Positions 19,797 through 29,826 of a DNA stretch of 50,975 nt are shown here, one piece after another. The stretch spans positions 1 to 50,975 of the forward strand of contig DYRG01000019.1 of NCBI GenBank assembly GCA_020718845.1, given 5' to 3'. The notes under the pieces are model-generated. The model saw nothing but the letters and a program-made list of their open reading frames with translations. It made no database searches and had not been told where the DNA came from. Positions within the stretch are counted from its first letter, which is position 1. Every line of letters begins with the position of its first letter. The position numbers and the translations under genes were made by a program. Source of the stretch: Thiomargarita sp. (GTDB lineage: Bacteria > Pseudomonadota > Gammaproteobacteria > Beggiatoales > Beggiatoaceae).

Positions 19797-19818
19797 CATT
19801 CCGACAAAGGTCGGAATG
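19797..19818. other. Perfect 9-bp palindrome in the trpB2-gph gap
   Basis: CATTCCGAC and GTCGGAATG form a perfect nine-base stem with a four-base loop. It fills most of the 40-base gap between the two genes. Neither strand has a U tract after the stem, so it is not a typical intrinsic terminator. It may be a dispersed palindromic repeat or an mRNA processing or stability element. Confidence 0.6.
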
Positions 19819-19826
19819 AGTTAAAA

Positions 19827-21176
19827 TTAAAACTTCGGCAAATGATCTAAAGCATCATGAATTGCTTGCTCTGGATATTCGTAATCTTCTAAACCACCTG
19901 CTAAGTATTTATCATAAGAAGCCATATCAAAATGACCGTGTCCAGAAAGCGTAAATAAAATCGTTTTGCTTTCACCCGTTTCTTTACAACGTTTAGCTTC
20001 TTGAATTGCCGCACAAATCGCATGATTTGATTCTGGTGCGGGAATGATTCCTTGTGTTTTTGCAAAGGTAATTCCAGCTTCAAAAGTGGCTAATTGAGAA
20101 ACCGCCATTGCTTCCAAAATTCCTTCTTTATATAATTGAGAAACTAGAGCAGAATCACCATGATAGCGTAATCCACCTGCATGAATGCTCGGCGGCATGA
20201 AATTGTGTCCTAAGGTGTACATTAGCATTAATGGTGTTAAGCCAACTGAATCACCAAAATCATACGCATAATGCCCTTTTGTTAAGGTTGGACAAGAGGT
20301 TGGTTCTACCGCTACCAAACGAATGTTCTTACCCGCTGCTTTATCCGCTAGAAATGGGAACATCATACCCCCAACATTAGAACCACCTCCGCAAGGTGCA
20401 AATATAACATCTGGGTAATCACCAACCTTTTCAAGTTGCTTACGAGTTTCTTGTCCAATGATGGTTTGATGCAATAACACATGATTTAACACTGAACCTA
20501 AGGTGTAATTAGTATCTTTTCTCGATGCGGCTTCTTCTACTGCTTCAGAAATTGCAATACCCAAAGAACCCGGGTTGTTTGCATCTTCTGCAAGGAGTTT
20601 TCTACCTGATTCTGTATAGTTTGAAGGGCTTGGAATAACCTCTGCGCCCCACGTTTGCATCATAGAACGGCGAAAGGGTTTTTGTTCGTAACTTACTTTC
20701 ACCATATACACGCGGACTTCTAATCCAAACATTTGACCCGCTAATGCAATCGACGAACCCCATTGTCCCGCACCCGTTTCTGTGGTTAAACGTTTAATGC
20801 CAGCAACCTTGTTGTAATAGGCTTGTGCAACCGCTGAATTAGGTTTATGAGAACCCGCTGGACTTACTCCTTCATATTTGAAATAAATCTTAGCGGGCGT
20901 ACCTAAGAATTGCTCTAAACGATGCGCCCGAATTAAAGGAGAGGGTCGCCATAATTTATAGATTTCTCTCACCTCATCGGGGATTTTAATCCAGCGTTCG
21001 CTAGAAACCTCTTGTTCAACTAATGCGGGGGCAAAAATTGCTTCCATTGCTTGCGGAGGAATTGGAGAGCCATCAGGGGCTAAATAAGGCGCGGGTTTGT
21101 TTGGCATATCTGCAATAACATTATACCAATGGGTTGGCATTTCTGATTCTTCTAATAGAATCTTATGATTACTCAT
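19827..21176 (-). CDS. trpB2: TrpB2-type tryptophan synthase beta-like protein
   Basis: A PLP enzyme of 449 residues of the TrpB2 class. These catalyse tryptophan formation from indole and serine, often without a TrpA partner. The cofactor lysine is in AGSHKPNSA (K111). TETGAGQWG (132-140) and the phosphate-binding CGGGSNVGG are clear, and the C-terminal LSGHGHFD is typical. TrpB2 proteins have an N-terminal extension relative to TrpB1, which this protein has. No trpA is in the window. The ATG follows AGGAGAAC closely. Confidence 0.9.
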   Translation of the reverse strand: MSNHKILLEESEMPTHWYNVIADMPNKPAPYLAPDGSPIPPQAMEAIFAPALVEQEVSSERWIKIPDEVREIYKLWRPSPLIRAHRLEQFLGTPAKIYFKYEGVSPAGSHKPNSAVAQAYYNKVAGIKRLTTETGAGQWGSSIALAGQMFGLEVRVYMVKVSYEQKPFRRSMMQTWGAEVIPSPSNYTESGRKLLAEDANNPGSLGIAISEAVEEAASRKDTNYTLGSVLNHVLLHQTIIGQETRKQLEKVGDYPDVIFAPCGGGSNVGGMMFPFLADKAAGKNIRLVAVEPTSCPTLTKGHYAYDFGDSVGLTPLMLMYTLGHNFMPPSIHAGGLRYHGDSALVSQLYKEGILEAMAVSQLATFEAGITFAKTQGIIPAPESNHAICAAIQEAKRCKETGESKTILFTLSGHGHFDMASYDKYLAGGLEDYEYPEQAIHDALDHLPKF

Positions 21177-21263
21177 GTATGTTCTCCTAGCTAATTAATC
21201 TGTTCTTTAAAACGAAATGTACAAAAAATAAAACATTTTTGAAATCAAAATGAGCATTTTGAT

Positions 21264-23936
21264 TTAAGGAATATTAAACCACAAAATATTAGAATAGTTG
21301 CTTTCACCATTTGCATTTAAGGCGGTGATTGCGACATAAAACGCCGCGCCAGACCATAAATCTATAGAAAAATCAGAGGCTTGACCAACATCTAAAAATT
21401 GAATGTAATCCACGTTCGGATAAGGCGCGTAATACACACGATAAGTAGTGGCATCGTCACTGCGCGTCCATGCGAGGGTGATATTTTTAGCATTTTGCAC
21501 TAACCACACAGTTGGCGGTGCGGGCGGCGGTATTTTTCCTTCCGCATAAAATAACACTTTTGCGCTGTAAAGGGCTAAATCAATTGAAGTTTTTAGCATT
21601 TGTCCATTTAAATCACGATACACCGTTTCTCCGATCGTGATTTGACGCGGCGTAGGTAATGGATTTATAAAGAGTTTTGATAATATTTGAGGTGAAATGG
21701 GCGTTGCAGCAACCTTTTCAAAAGTCACATTATCCAACCAATATTTCGCAGTATCTTGATTGTCAGTTGTCCATAACCATTTGAAAGCATTGGTATTTTG
21801 TTTCGCTGGAAATACCCAGTTGTAATCACGGCGTTCAGGCAAAATCGCAAAGAAACGTTCCTCTAAAATCAAATACGGCGTAGGTAACGTGCGATTTCCT
21901 CTCAACTGAATATCACCAAATCCCGTTCCTTTGACGCTAAAGGATAATTTATACCATTGATTTTGCTCAATATTTAGCGCATTCGTACCGATATTTACTA
22001 ACGCATTATCATTAGGATATTCCACTCGCAAACTATTGCCATCTAATTGATTGGTGGTATCGAGAAAACTTTTGATATTTGACCAGTCGCTAATATCTTG
22101 ATTAAAAAAGGGATTTTTGATTTGATTGGTTTCAATTGGGGTGGTCAAATATTCAGGATAACTCACATTGCACCACTTCGACAGCGCATCAAATCCGAGT
22201 TGTTGCCAATGCGTTAAGCTATAACGTTGATTATTTTGAATAACCGCTAAGTCATTGTAAGGATTGCAATAATAGTTGTTTTTATAAGTGCCTTGATTAG
22301 TGGTGCTGTTTAGCGATAAGCCCAGTTGATTGGGATGCGTGCTAATAATCGTATTATTTTCAACGACATTGCCCGTCGACTCACCCTTTTTATCTTCTAA
22401 AACAATCGCGGGATCATTATTAAATACTAAATTATTGATTACCTTGGTATTTTTGAACGAATTTAAACGAATCCCCATATCAGGATTATTTGCTACCACG
22501 TTGTTTTCTATGAGATTATCTTGATAAGTGGGATTCGCGCCGATGCCCATGCCATACGTTGAATGATGAGAACAGGGCGTGCTATTGGTGCTGCTGCAAC
22601 CATTTGATTCGTCTATATTTCCAAGCGAATTTAATAAAATATTTCCTCGAATTTGATTTCCACTCGCGCCCATCACAATTGCCCCGCCGTCATTTAATAA
22701 CAGCAACGAATCCAAAACTACATTATTTTCAATGAGATGCGTTCCACTGTCCTTTAAATCGATGCCCGCGTGCGAAGTGTTTTTGATGATATTTTCTTTA
22801 ACAATGAAAGCCTTACCAAACACCGAAATGCCCAACCCCTGATAAGTGCCCGACGTGCGTCGCCCATAACCCGCAAACATCCCAGTATTCAAAATTATGT
22901 TTTTCTCAATCAGCGAATTGCCAACATTAAACCCTGTTCCACTTTGTAAAACAATCGCTTGCATGAGATTATAATTAAAGGTATTTTCAGAAATCTGCAC
23001 ATTTTGCGTATTCCAGACGCTTAAACCGACGACATTCAATTCAAAATGACAATTTTTGACGCTGACATTCGCTGAGTTATTGATATGTAAGCCTTTATCG
23101 GTGAAATGGCGAAACACTAAATTCTCAACTTTCGAGTTATCTTCGTAATTGGCAATCGTCAAACCCGTCGCAAACACCGACCCTTCGATCAGCATTTGAT
23201 TAGGATTTTGATTAAGTGGCGGATAAAAATAGAGTTTTTGGCTCGTTGCCTCATAAAACCATTCGTTCGGCGCGTCTAATTCTTCCAATTTGCCTTCTAA
23301 AAAATACCCCCACTCAGGTAATTGATTTCCCAATCCTGTCGCGGTAATTTTACCCGTTGCCGCATCAAACGCCGTGATCGGTAACACCTTGAAAGTCCAG
23401 CTATAATCCCGAATTCGCAGTGTCGCACCTTGCCAATAATTCGTGGGTTTGCCCAGTAAATCCGTATCAGTGAACGCATCTGTGCCTGCATTTGCTTTTA
23501 CTTTCAACCAGTTGCGTTGCAGCGGCGATTCAACATTTGGAAAACGCGCAATCGTCATTAATTTTCCATTCGCAAACAATTGTTGGGGCGCGGTTGCTAA
23601 ATCGGTTTCCCAAATCCCCGTTCCGCGGGCGCTCGGTCGCCAATTTCCAATTTGAACACTTCCCGCAATCACCGGACGATCTCCATTTCCAAACGCTGAA
23701 AAAGTGATATTTTTCGGGAACTTACTGCTATTGATTTCTCCGCGAAAAACCTCGCCGCGTTTAAACAACACCACATCACCATCAACCAAAGCTATCGTAT
23801 TGATTTTATTGATAGTTTGCCAAGCGGTGTCGGGCGTTTTCCCATCAGCGTTATCGTTGCCGTTGTTCGAAAGGTAATAAGTTGCACTCTGAACAGGCAT
23901 ACTTAAAACGCAAAATATTATAAATATCAATCGCAT
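21264..23936 (-). CDS. Secreted right-handed parallel beta-helix protein with C-terminal FnIII-like domain
   Basis: An 890-residue exported protein with signal peptide MRLIFIIFCVLSMPVQSA. The early region (YYLSNNGNDNADGKTPDTAWQ) is typical of secreted beta-helix proteins. A long series of short Asn/Val/Ile-rich coils runs from about 260 to 560, the pectate-lyase-like solenoid. About 600-730 looks like a beta-sandwich carbohydrate-binding region. The last ~90 residues are fibronectin-III-like. Such proteins bind or cleave polysaccharides, but no lyase catalytic set can be confirmed. It follows gmk by 18 bases and has its own AAGGAG site. Confidence 0.8.
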   Translation of the reverse strand: MRLIFIIFCVLSMPVQSATYYLSNNGNDNADGKTPDTAWQTINKINTIALVDGDVVLFKRGEVFRGEINSSKFPKNITFSAFGNGDRPVIAGSVQIGNWRPSARGTGIWETDLATAPQQLFANGKLMTIARFPNVESPLQRNWLKVKANAGTDAFTDTDLLGKPTNYWQGATLRIRDYSWTFKVLPITAFDAATGKITATGLGNQLPEWGYFLEGKLEELDAPNEWFYEATSQKLYFYPPLNQNPNQMLIEGSVFATGLTIANYEDNSKVENLVFRHFTDKGLHINNSANVSVKNCHFELNVVGLSVWNTQNVQISENTFNYNLMQAIVLQSGTGFNVGNSLIEKNIILNTGMFAGYGRRTSGTYQGLGISVFGKAFIVKENIIKNTSHAGIDLKDSGTHLIENNVVLDSLLLLNDGGAIVMGASGNQIRGNILLNSLGNIDESNGCSSTNSTPCSHHSTYGMGIGANPTYQDNLIENNVVANNPDMGIRLNSFKNTKVINNLVFNNDPAIVLEDKKGESTGNVVENNTIISTHPNQLGLSLNSTTNQGTYKNNYYCNPYNDLAVIQNNQRYSLTHWQQLGFDALSKWCNVSYPEYLTTPIETNQIKNPFFNQDISDWSNIKSFLDTTNQLDGNSLRVEYPNDNALVNIGTNALNIEQNQWYKLSFSVKGTGFGDIQLRGNRTLPTPYLILEERFFAILPERRDYNWVFPAKQNTNAFKWLWTTDNQDTAKYWLDNVTFEKVAATPISPQILSKLFINPLPTPRQITIGETVYRDLNGQMLKTSIDLALYSAKVLFYAEGKIPPPAPPTVWLVQNAKNITLAWTRSDDATTYRVYYAPYPNVDYIQFLDVGQASDFSIDLWSGAAFYVAITALNANGESNYSNILWFNIP

Positions 23937-23954
23937 ATTAATGCTCCTTAGTTT

Positions 23955-24566
23955 CTAGCTAATTAATTGATGAATTTGTTCTTTAAAACGACTTTGTTGA
24001 TTTTCTAAACGTAAGCGTTGTGATTTGATGATGTTTTGTAAGTCATTGAATGCAATATTAAAATCATCATTAATCACCACATAATCAAATTCATTATAAT
24101 GTGACATATCATTAACCGCATCTTTTAAGCGTCGAGCAATAATTTCCTCGCTATCTTGAGCACGGTTTCTTAAACGTTGTTCTAAGGTATTTTTGGAAGG
24201 TGGTAAAATAAAAATGCTCACCGCTTTGGGCATTTTTGCTCTCACTTGTTGTGCGCCTTGCCAATCAATTTCTAAAATAATATCTTTACCGTTGTTTAGT
24301 TGTTGTTCTAACCAAACTTGCGATGTGCCATAATAATTATCAAACACTTTTGCATATTCTAAAAAAGCATTTTGTTCTAACATTGCTTGAAAGTCTGAAA
24401 TAGTGACAAAATGATAATCTATTCCATTAATTTCTTTAGGACGAGAATTGCGGGTTGTGTAAGAAATAGAAACCTGCAATTGCGGATCATTTTCTAATAA
24501 TGCTTTAACTAAACTGGTTTTGCCTGCTCCTGATGGTGCAGAAATAATAAATAATGTGCCTTTCAT
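23955..24566 (-). CDS. gmk: Guanylate kinase
   Basis: Essential enzyme that phosphorylates GMP to GDP. The P-loop is SAPSGAGKTS (9-18). The GMP-binding region has SYTTRNSRPKE and the downstream IDYHFV, and the lid has RLRNRAQDSEE. At 203 residues the length is normal. The usual partners rpoZ and spoT do not follow; instead it lies at the end of a FecR-SCO-kinase run, nine bases after the kinase, and before the beta-helix gene. That placement means its expression may be tied to an envelope-sensing operon unless it has its own promoter. Confidence 0.95.
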   Translation of the reverse strand: MKGTLFIISAPSGAGKTSLVKALLENDPQLQVSISYTTRNSRPKEINGIDYHFVTISDFQAMLEQNAFLEYAKVFDNYYGTSQVWLEQQLNNGKDIILEIDWQGAQQVRAKMPKAVSIFILPPSKNTLEQRLRNRAQDSEEIIARRLKDAVNDMSHYNEFDYVVINDDFNIAFNDLQNIIKSQRLRLENQQSRFKEQIHQLIS

Positions 24567-24575
24567 ATTTTTTCT

Positions 24576-25925
24576 CTATTTTAAAATCACTTGTTCGGGT
24601 AAAGAAACGGTAAAACAACTTCCTTTGTTAGGTTCGCTTTGGATTTCAATTTTTCCTCCCATCATAATGGCTGCCATTTTGCTAATTGCTAAACCTAAAC
24701 CTGTTCCACCAAATTTACGAGCGGTTGAGGTTTCTGCTTGCACAAAAGGTTGAAATAATTTCTTTCGTTGTTCATCGGTCATTCCAATCCCCGTATCTTT
24801 GACCTGAAAAATTAACCAATGCACATCATCTTTAGGAACACGATAAGCCGCTAATGTAATCGTGCCATTCTTACAAAACTTTGCGGCATTGCTCAATAGA
24901 TTAAACAAAATTTGCCGCACTTTCAATAAGTCAGCGTACATTAAACCGATTTGTTCATCGATAGTTATTTCAAGTACATTATCATTTTTCTCAATTAAAT
25001 GTTGCGTTGTTGAAGTGATTTCTTCTAACATTTTTGGTACATCGAAGATTTCTAAATACAACTCCATTTTGCCCGCTTCGATTTTAGAAATATCCAAAAT
25101 ATCATTAATTAATTCTAACAAATGTTTTGCTGCATAATGGATTTTATCTAAGTCTTTTGCAAACTCTTCTTCCTCCATTTCCAATGCCTCTTCATGTAAT
25201 AATTCACTATAACCAATAATTGCATTTAAAGGGGTGCGTAATTCGTGGCTCATGTTTGCAATAAAACGGCTTTTTGCTAAGTTTGCTTCTTCGGCGGCTT
25301 CTTTAGCGATTTGTAATTCTTCCGCAATCACTTTAAATTCTTTATTATTTTTTTCAATTTCATTATTAAAGTGAATATTTTCAATAAACTGGTGAGTGAG
25401 TTGTTTAATAATGTAGAAATAAGCAGCGGCTGAAATCAAAACAAATACGCCATGCAATAATGTAATATCTAATCCTTGTCCATAATTATAAATTTTCAAA
25501 GGAACGCCAAACAGGGTTACTTCAAAGAATTGGCAATAATTAAATACAATATGATGCACTAAAGTTGTTATCGAACCTGCAACAACGGGAGAATAATCTT
25601 TATAACGAATAAGAAAGGCAAGCGCAACAAAGACATGAAAGTGCATTTCTATGCGTCCCAAATGCTGCTGAATAAAGATTGCAGAAAACATCATGAAACT
25701 CATGCCCATGATAATTCTGCTATAGATAGTTCCTCTCAAAAATTTATAGGCGGTGAAAGCAATGAGAAATATCCCAGCCCCCCCCACAAAACCCAATAAA
25801 TAGAAACCATAACTATAAGCAGTAATGGTCGAAGCGACAAACCAATGAATTAACAAAAGTTGCAACATAGTTTGATCAGATTTAATGAAATCTTCTTTTA
25901 AAACAAGTGTGAGTTTCTGAAACAT
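24576..25925 (-). CDS. Histidine kinase with multi-helix His-rich membrane sensor domain
   Basis: A 449-residue sensor kinase. The N-terminal third contains about five or six membrane helices (about 20-180) and almost no periplasmic loop. Conserved-looking polar residues cluster within it: H88, E93, H95 and H97 in [15 protein letters not shown]110 in YKDYSP, and H124-H125. A similar membrane block is fused to chemoreceptors and other signalling domains in other bacteria. After a coiled coil come HisKA (H227 in [11 protein letters not shown]) and the ATPase domain (DTGIGM, GGTGLGL). There is no receiver. The His cluster could bind a metal or heme; that is inference. Confidence 0.88.
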   Translation of the reverse strand: MFQKLTLVLKEDFIKSDQTMLQLLLIHWFVASTITAYSYGFYLLGFVGGAGIFLIAFTAYKFLRGTIYSRIIMGMSFMMFSAIFIQQHLGRIEMHFHVFVALAFLIRYKDYSPVVAGSITTLVHHIVFNYCQFFEVTLFGVPLKIYNYGQGLDITLLHGVFVLISAAAYFYIIKQLTHQFIENIHFNNEIEKNNKEFKVIAEELQIAKEAAEEANLAKSRFIANMSHELRTPLNAIIGYSELLHEEALEMEEEEFAKDLDKIHYAAKHLLELINDILDISKIEAGKMELYLEIFDVPKMLEEITSTTQHLIEKNDNVLEITIDEQIGLMYADLLKVRQILFNLLSNAAKFCKNGTITLAAYRVPKDDVHWLIFQVKDTGIGMTDEQRKKLFQPFVQAETSTARKFGGTGLGLAISKMAAIMMGGKIEIQSEPNKGSCFTVSLPEQVILK

Positions 25926-25930
25926 AAGTT

Positions 25931-26455
25931 TTATAAACGACGGTTAATACATTGTAATTGTGATAATAATTGTTCTTCTGAAAAAGTTGATTTAAATAGT
26001 TCCTTCATAATCCATTGATTATATTGTTTATTTTCTAACAAATACACATAATCACTATGAATTAATTGTTGATCTGCTTGAGGTATTTTCCAAGCACCAA
26101 ACGATTGATTTAATTCATTAGAAAAAGCCAATCCAATGAAATCTTTATGAAAGAACTGTGCATATTGCTGCGTTTCATGTGTAGACATTTCCTCCCATAG
26201 ATTAACAAAAACGACCGCTAATTGTTGAGGATTTGCACAACTTTCATAAATTTTTTGCAAACGCTGCAATACCTGTGAACAAATATCACGGCATCCGGGA
26301 TAGCCAAAAAACACCAACACATTATGCGATTGAGTGAGCAAATTGGCGGTAATTGTATGATTACTTTTTAGAGGAATAAAGGGAAGAACAAATAACCAAC
26401 TAAAACTCATTATCATTAGAACAATTCCTACCGTTTTTTGATATTTTTCTATCAT
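25931..26455 (-). CDS. SCO1/SenC-like thioredoxin-fold protein
   Basis: A membrane-anchored periplasmic protein of 174 residues (N-terminal helix about 8-28). The segment [13 protein letters not shown] gives a CxxxC pair (C55, C59), and a distal His lies in HSDYVYLL (H133). This Cys-Cys-His set is the copper-binding signature of SCO proteins, which deliver copper to cytochrome oxidase or act as thiol redox sensors. The protein is shorter and more divergent than classical SCO1. It lies between FecR and the kinase with gaps of five to six bases, suggesting a role in sensing rather than oxidase assembly; no oxidase genes are near. Confidence 0.75.
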   Translation of the reverse strand: MIEKYQKTVGIVLMIMSFSWLFVLPFIPLKSNHTITANLLTQSHNVLVFFGYPGCRDICSQVLQRLQKIYESCANPQQLAVVFVNLWEEMSTHETQQYAQFFHKDFIGLAFSNELNQSFGAWKIPQADQQLIHSDYVYLLENKQYNQWIMKELFKSTFSEEQLLSQLQCINRRL

Positions 26456-26461
26456 AAAAAG

Positions 26462-27076
26462 TTATTGCAAATCGGTATTTTTAACCCATTCTTTGAATTT
26501 CTCATCGTCTTCTAAAACACCAATGACGGGTTCAGCATTTTTGGGAACAATGAAATAATCTCGCGGGTTATTTAACATGGTTTTAACTGTCCCCGATTGT
26601 ACGCTAATTTGACCATCTAATAAACAGATCAAATCTTTATCGCTTTGTGTTGTTCCCCAAATATCCGTGCCGCGAATGCCCGCCGTAATCGCGTTAATTT
26701 TGATTTGAAAATCGTGTTTTGTCGAGGTTTGTGGCGGCGTGGTTAAACGAAATGCCCCACGCAGTAATTCAAATGACCCTTGCAATATATTATTTGCGGG
26801 TTTCAAATCGTGAATGGTGAACATTGCAAATTCGCCTAATTTGACCACTGAATTATCGGGTAACTTCAACCAAACGCGCGCATTTTTCCCCGTTCGGATT
26901 TGATCGCCCGCTTGCAATTTTTCTTTTAAATTCAAGGCAATAACAACATTGCCTCGAGCAAGCCATGCACGCTCTTGAAGTTCAATAACTTCCGTTTGTT
27001 GTGCATAACTATTTGAATATATTAAAAATAACATTAACACTGTCGATATAACTGCTTTAAAAGACATAACTTTCAC
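26462..27076 (-). CDS. Periplasmic FecR-domain protein
   Basis: An exported 204-residue protein with a signal peptide (about 1-25, ending SYA). The rest is one FecR domain: AGDQIRTGKNARVWLKLPDNSVVKLGEFAMF in abbreviated form covers about 55-90. The segment AGIRGTDIWGT (about 135-145) is the family's hallmark. Classical FecR is an inner-membrane anti-sigma regulator, but this protein lacks an N-terminal anti-sigma region, so it is a stand-alone FecR-domain periplasmic protein. It leads the FecR-SCO-kinase-gmk run. Confidence 0.8.
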   Translation of the reverse strand: MKVMSFKAVISTVLMLFLIYSNSYAQQTEVIELQERAWLARGNVVIALNLKEKLQAGDQIRTGKNARVWLKLPDNSVVKLGEFAMFTIHDLKPANNILQGSFELLRGAFRLTTPPQTSTKHDFQIKINAITAGIRGTDIWGTTQSDKDLICLLDGQISVQSGTVKTMLNNPRDYFIVPKNAEPVIGVLEDDEKFKEWVKNTDLQ

Positions 27077-27130
27077 CAGTTTTTAAATTAAGCGTCAATT
27101 TTAGTCTTTTCTTTTGATTTTTTGTAGTTT

Positions 27131-27232
27131 TTTTATATTTGCTCAATTTAAGATCAGACAAAAAAAATGGATACGTCATTTGACATATCCACCTTTTGAA
27201 ACACCAAAAATTAAGCAAATAATTTAGCTTTT
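27131..27232 (-). repeat. Copy A of a duplicated gene-end plus terminator module
   Basis: About 100 bases here align with copy B (29725-29826). In minus-strand order both have a gene-end segment (codons for Lys-Ala-Lys-Leu-Phe-Ala-stop here), a hairpin with U tract, and TTTAAGATC-like flanks. In copy B the gene end is the real C-terminus of the ammonium-transporter kinase. In copy A two stop codons lie just upstream, so only a seven-codon vestige remains. Confidence 0.7.
27160..27190 (-). terminator. Intrinsic terminator downstream of the chemoreceptor gene
   Basis: On the minus strand GGATATGTCA pairs with TGACGTATCC (one U-G wobble) and is followed by a run of about eight U. It lies about 140 bases after the chemoreceptor stop and would end that transcript. 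It is part of repeat copy A. Confidence 0.8.
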
Positions 27233-27329
27233 GTTCACTATCGAGAAACCCCTATTTTTAAAATTTTAAATGTAAAATAGAGAGATTCTTCAAACCAAGT
27301 TAGGGCTAATCTTTATTGTTTATGGTGAT

Positions 27330-29579
27330 CTAAAATGCTTGAAAATCAACAGGATTGCTTTCACTGCGTTGAGAAATATGAGAGGTATTGCGTGAAGCGT
27401 TAAGATTTCTTTTAGTTTTTATGGTGGTTGTATATTTTTGTTTGACTTTTTGTTTGACAGTTGCTTCCTCTGTTATTGAGATATTTTCACGAATTTCTAA
27501 AATATTAAAATACCCCATATTCTTCTGTAATTGGACGGCTTGAGAAGAGAGTTCCTCACTAGCGGCAGCAAGTTCTTCAGAAGCGGAAGCATTTTGTTGT
27601 GTAACTTGATTGAGTTGCTGAATTGCCTGATTAATTTGGTGAATATTATTATTTTGCTCTGTACTTGCAAGCACAATTTCTTGAACTAATTCACTCGTTT
27701 TCTTGCTTGAAGGAATAATCTTTTTAAGAAATTCGCCCGCTTGTTCAGCAATTTTAACGCTATTATCCGCAAATATTTTAATTTCTTCGGCAGCAATTTT
27801 GCTGTTTTCAGCTAATCGCCGTACCTCTTTTGCAACCACATTAAAACCACGTCCTTGTTCTCCCGCTTTTGCAGCTTCGATAGCAGCATTTAATGCTAAT
27901 AAATTAGTTTGGTAAGCAATATCTTCAATGATAGAAATTCTTTTTGCAATTTGATTCATTGCAGAAATCGTTTCTAAAATAGCTTTTCCTCCTTCTTCAG
28001 CCATTTGAGCGGCTTGTGAGGCGGTTTGATTGGTATAAATAGCATTTTGAGTATTTTGAGCAACAGTTGCGGTCATTTGCTCAATTGCTGAGGCAGTTTC
28101 CTCTAAACCTGAAGATTGGTTATTGTTTCCAAGAGAAAGTCCTTGTGCAGTTGCGCTGAGTTCTTCTGCTGAATCGGCAACTTGTTCTGCAATATAGGAA
28201 GCATCACGAAGCAAATTTTCTAACTTTTCAGAAGTCGCATTTAAAGCATTTTTTATTTGAGTAAATTCACCAATAAAATCACTATCGATTCGCGTAGTTA
28301 CATTACCTTCTGAAATGGCTCGTGAAAATGTAGATAAATTCCAGATCATCATTTGCCAATTACTTAGCATTTGTCGAAAAGCATCTGCCATTAAACCTAT
28401 TTCATCTTTTCTCTGTATTGAAATGTCTTGAGTTAAATTACCTTGAGCTAATTGTAATGCAGCATTGGTTATTTCTTGAACAGGTTTAGATATTTTATTA
28501 GCTAAAGGAATTCCAATCCCTAAAATGCTTATAAAACAAACACCTATTAAAATAAATAAACCATTTAAAAGATTGCTTATTCCTGCAAATGCTTCATCAA
28601 CATCTATTTTGGAAATCAAAGCCCATTGTAATCCAGAAATTTCAAGTGAACGATAAGCAGATAATACCTGTTTTCCTCGATAGTCGGTATTTATTTTAGT
28701 ATTTATTTTTCCTTGAAAACTTTCTTTTGAAGCAGTGGACTCTGTTTTTTGTTGAAGAAGGGTTGAAGTTTCACTTAAACGGGCATTTGAACGCATTAAA
28801 CCGTCTTTTCCAACTAATAATGATTCTCCTGTTTTACCCATTCCTGTATTTTCTTGCATTATTTCATCAATTTTTTTTGTTGATAATTGAAGTGCAATTA
28901 CGCCTATTACATTATTTTCATTTAAAATAGGTGCAACTACAAATGAAGCAATGGATTGTGAAGGTTTGTAAAGCGCGTAATCTTTAATTATTGGTTTTTT
29001 AGTTGCTATCACTTCACGAAATGCTGCCGCCAAATGAGTATCAGAATAATTACCTGAACGCAAAGAAGTTCCAAAATCTTCTTCTTTCATTGCACTATAA
29101 ATAATCGTTCCTTGTTCTGGTTCTATGAGCATAAAATCATAATAACCATAAGTGCTAATGTAACTATAAAATAACCCGTGATAATGATTATGAACATTGG
29201 AATATTCGCTATTATTAACTATATTTTTTGAATCGGTATTTTTTAAGTAAAGAGAACGATAATTAGGCGTTTTTTCAATGGCATCCACAAAATCTTTAAT
29301 TGCTTTGTGAGTAAGATGGTTGTTGCTTTGAGTAATAATTGAAATATCCATTAAATGTTCTTCAAAATATTTCTGAATTTGAACCGCCTTAATATCACGA
29401 ACTGCTATTAGTTTATTTTCGATTTCATACTGAGAATTGTTTTTAATGTATTCATAAGCAATAAAACTTGCCAAAGTAATTGGAATAATAGATACCGCTA
29501 ATAACGTTAATATCAAACGCACACGCAGGGAATGAAATAACTTGATTTTAATTCTTTTATTTGTAGCAATAGCATCCAT
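27330..29579 (-). CDS. Methyl-accepting chemotaxis protein with double-Cache sensor
   Basis: A 749-residue chemoreceptor. Membrane helix 1 (about 15-38), a periplasmic dCache-type domain (about 40-325), membrane helix 2 (about 335-357) and HAMP are followed by the signalling coiled coil. The hairpin tip is [24 protein letters not shown] (shortened here to its core, near 555-595). I use the ATG at 29579, which has AAAGGA upstream, instead of an in-frame GTG at 29612. No CheR-tethering pentapeptide is present. It lies downstream of the Amt-kinase in the same direction but beyond a terminator. Ligand unknown; dCache receptors often bind amino acids or amines. Confidence 0.9.
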   Translation of the reverse strand: MDAIATNKRIKIKLFHSLRVRLILTLLAVSIIPITLASFIAYEYIKNNSQYEIENKLIAVRDIKAVQIQKYFEEHLMDISIITQSNNHLTHKAIKDFVDAIEKTPNYRSLYLKNTDSKNIVNNSEYSNVHNHYHGLFYSYISTYGYYDFMLIEPEQGTIIYSAMKEEDFGTSLRSGNYSDTHLAAAFREVIATKKPIIKDYALYKPSQSIASFVVAPILNENNVIGVIALQLSTKKIDEIMQENTGMGKTGESLLVGKDGLMRSNARLSETSTLLQQKTESTASKESFQGKINTKINTDYRGKQVLSAYRSLEISGLQWALISKIDVDEAFAGISNLLNGLFILIGVCFISILGIGIPLANKISKPVQEITNAALQLAQGNLTQDISIQRKDEIGLMADAFRQMLSNWQMMIWNLSTFSRAISEGNVTTRIDSDFIGEFTQIKNALNATSEKLENLLRDASYIAEQVADSAEELSATAQGLSLGNNNQSSGLEETASAIEQMTATVAQNTQNAIYTNQTASQAAQMAEEGGKAILETISAMNQIAKRISIIEDIAYQTNLLALNAAIEAAKAGEQGRGFNVVAKEVRRLAENSKIAAEEIKIFADNSVKIAEQAGEFLKKIIPSSKKTSELVQEIVLASTEQNNNIHQINQAIQQLNQVTQQNASASEELAAASEELSSQAVQLQKNMGYFNILEIRENISITEEATVKQKVKQKYTTTIKTKRNLNASRNTSHISQRSESNPVDFQAF

Positions 29580-29724
29580 GATGTTTTCCTTTCCTAGAAA
29601 ATATGATGGCACAAATCTAAACTATCTTCGTGACAAAGCCATGACATTATTGAGTTTTATTACATTATTTATGTTTTTTAGCCACAGATTAATATAGATA
29701 ACTATTTGATTTGTATGCGTTTAT

Positions 29725-29826
29725 TTTATGTTTGTTCGATTTAAGATCAAATATAAAAAAGATGGGCATCTCAAATAATATGTCCATCTTTTAAAATATT
29801 AAAAATTAAGCAAATGATTTGGCTTC
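29725..29826 (-). repeat. Copy B of the duplicated gene-end plus terminator module
   Basis: Alignable with copy A at 27131-27232. It contains the last codons of the Amt-kinase gene (ending Ala-Lys-Ser-Phe-Ala-stop), the terminator, and TTTAAGATC downstream. The resemblance covers both the hairpin and flanking non-hairpin bases, so it reflects shared ancestry and not merely similar terminators. Confidence 0.7.
29753..29792 (-). terminator. Intrinsic terminator of the Amt-kinase gene
   Basis: On the minus strand GATGGACAT and ATGCCCATC form a nine-base stem with one A-C mismatch, extended by A-U pairs, and a U run follows. It starts shortly after the stop codon at 29806. Confidence 0.75.
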
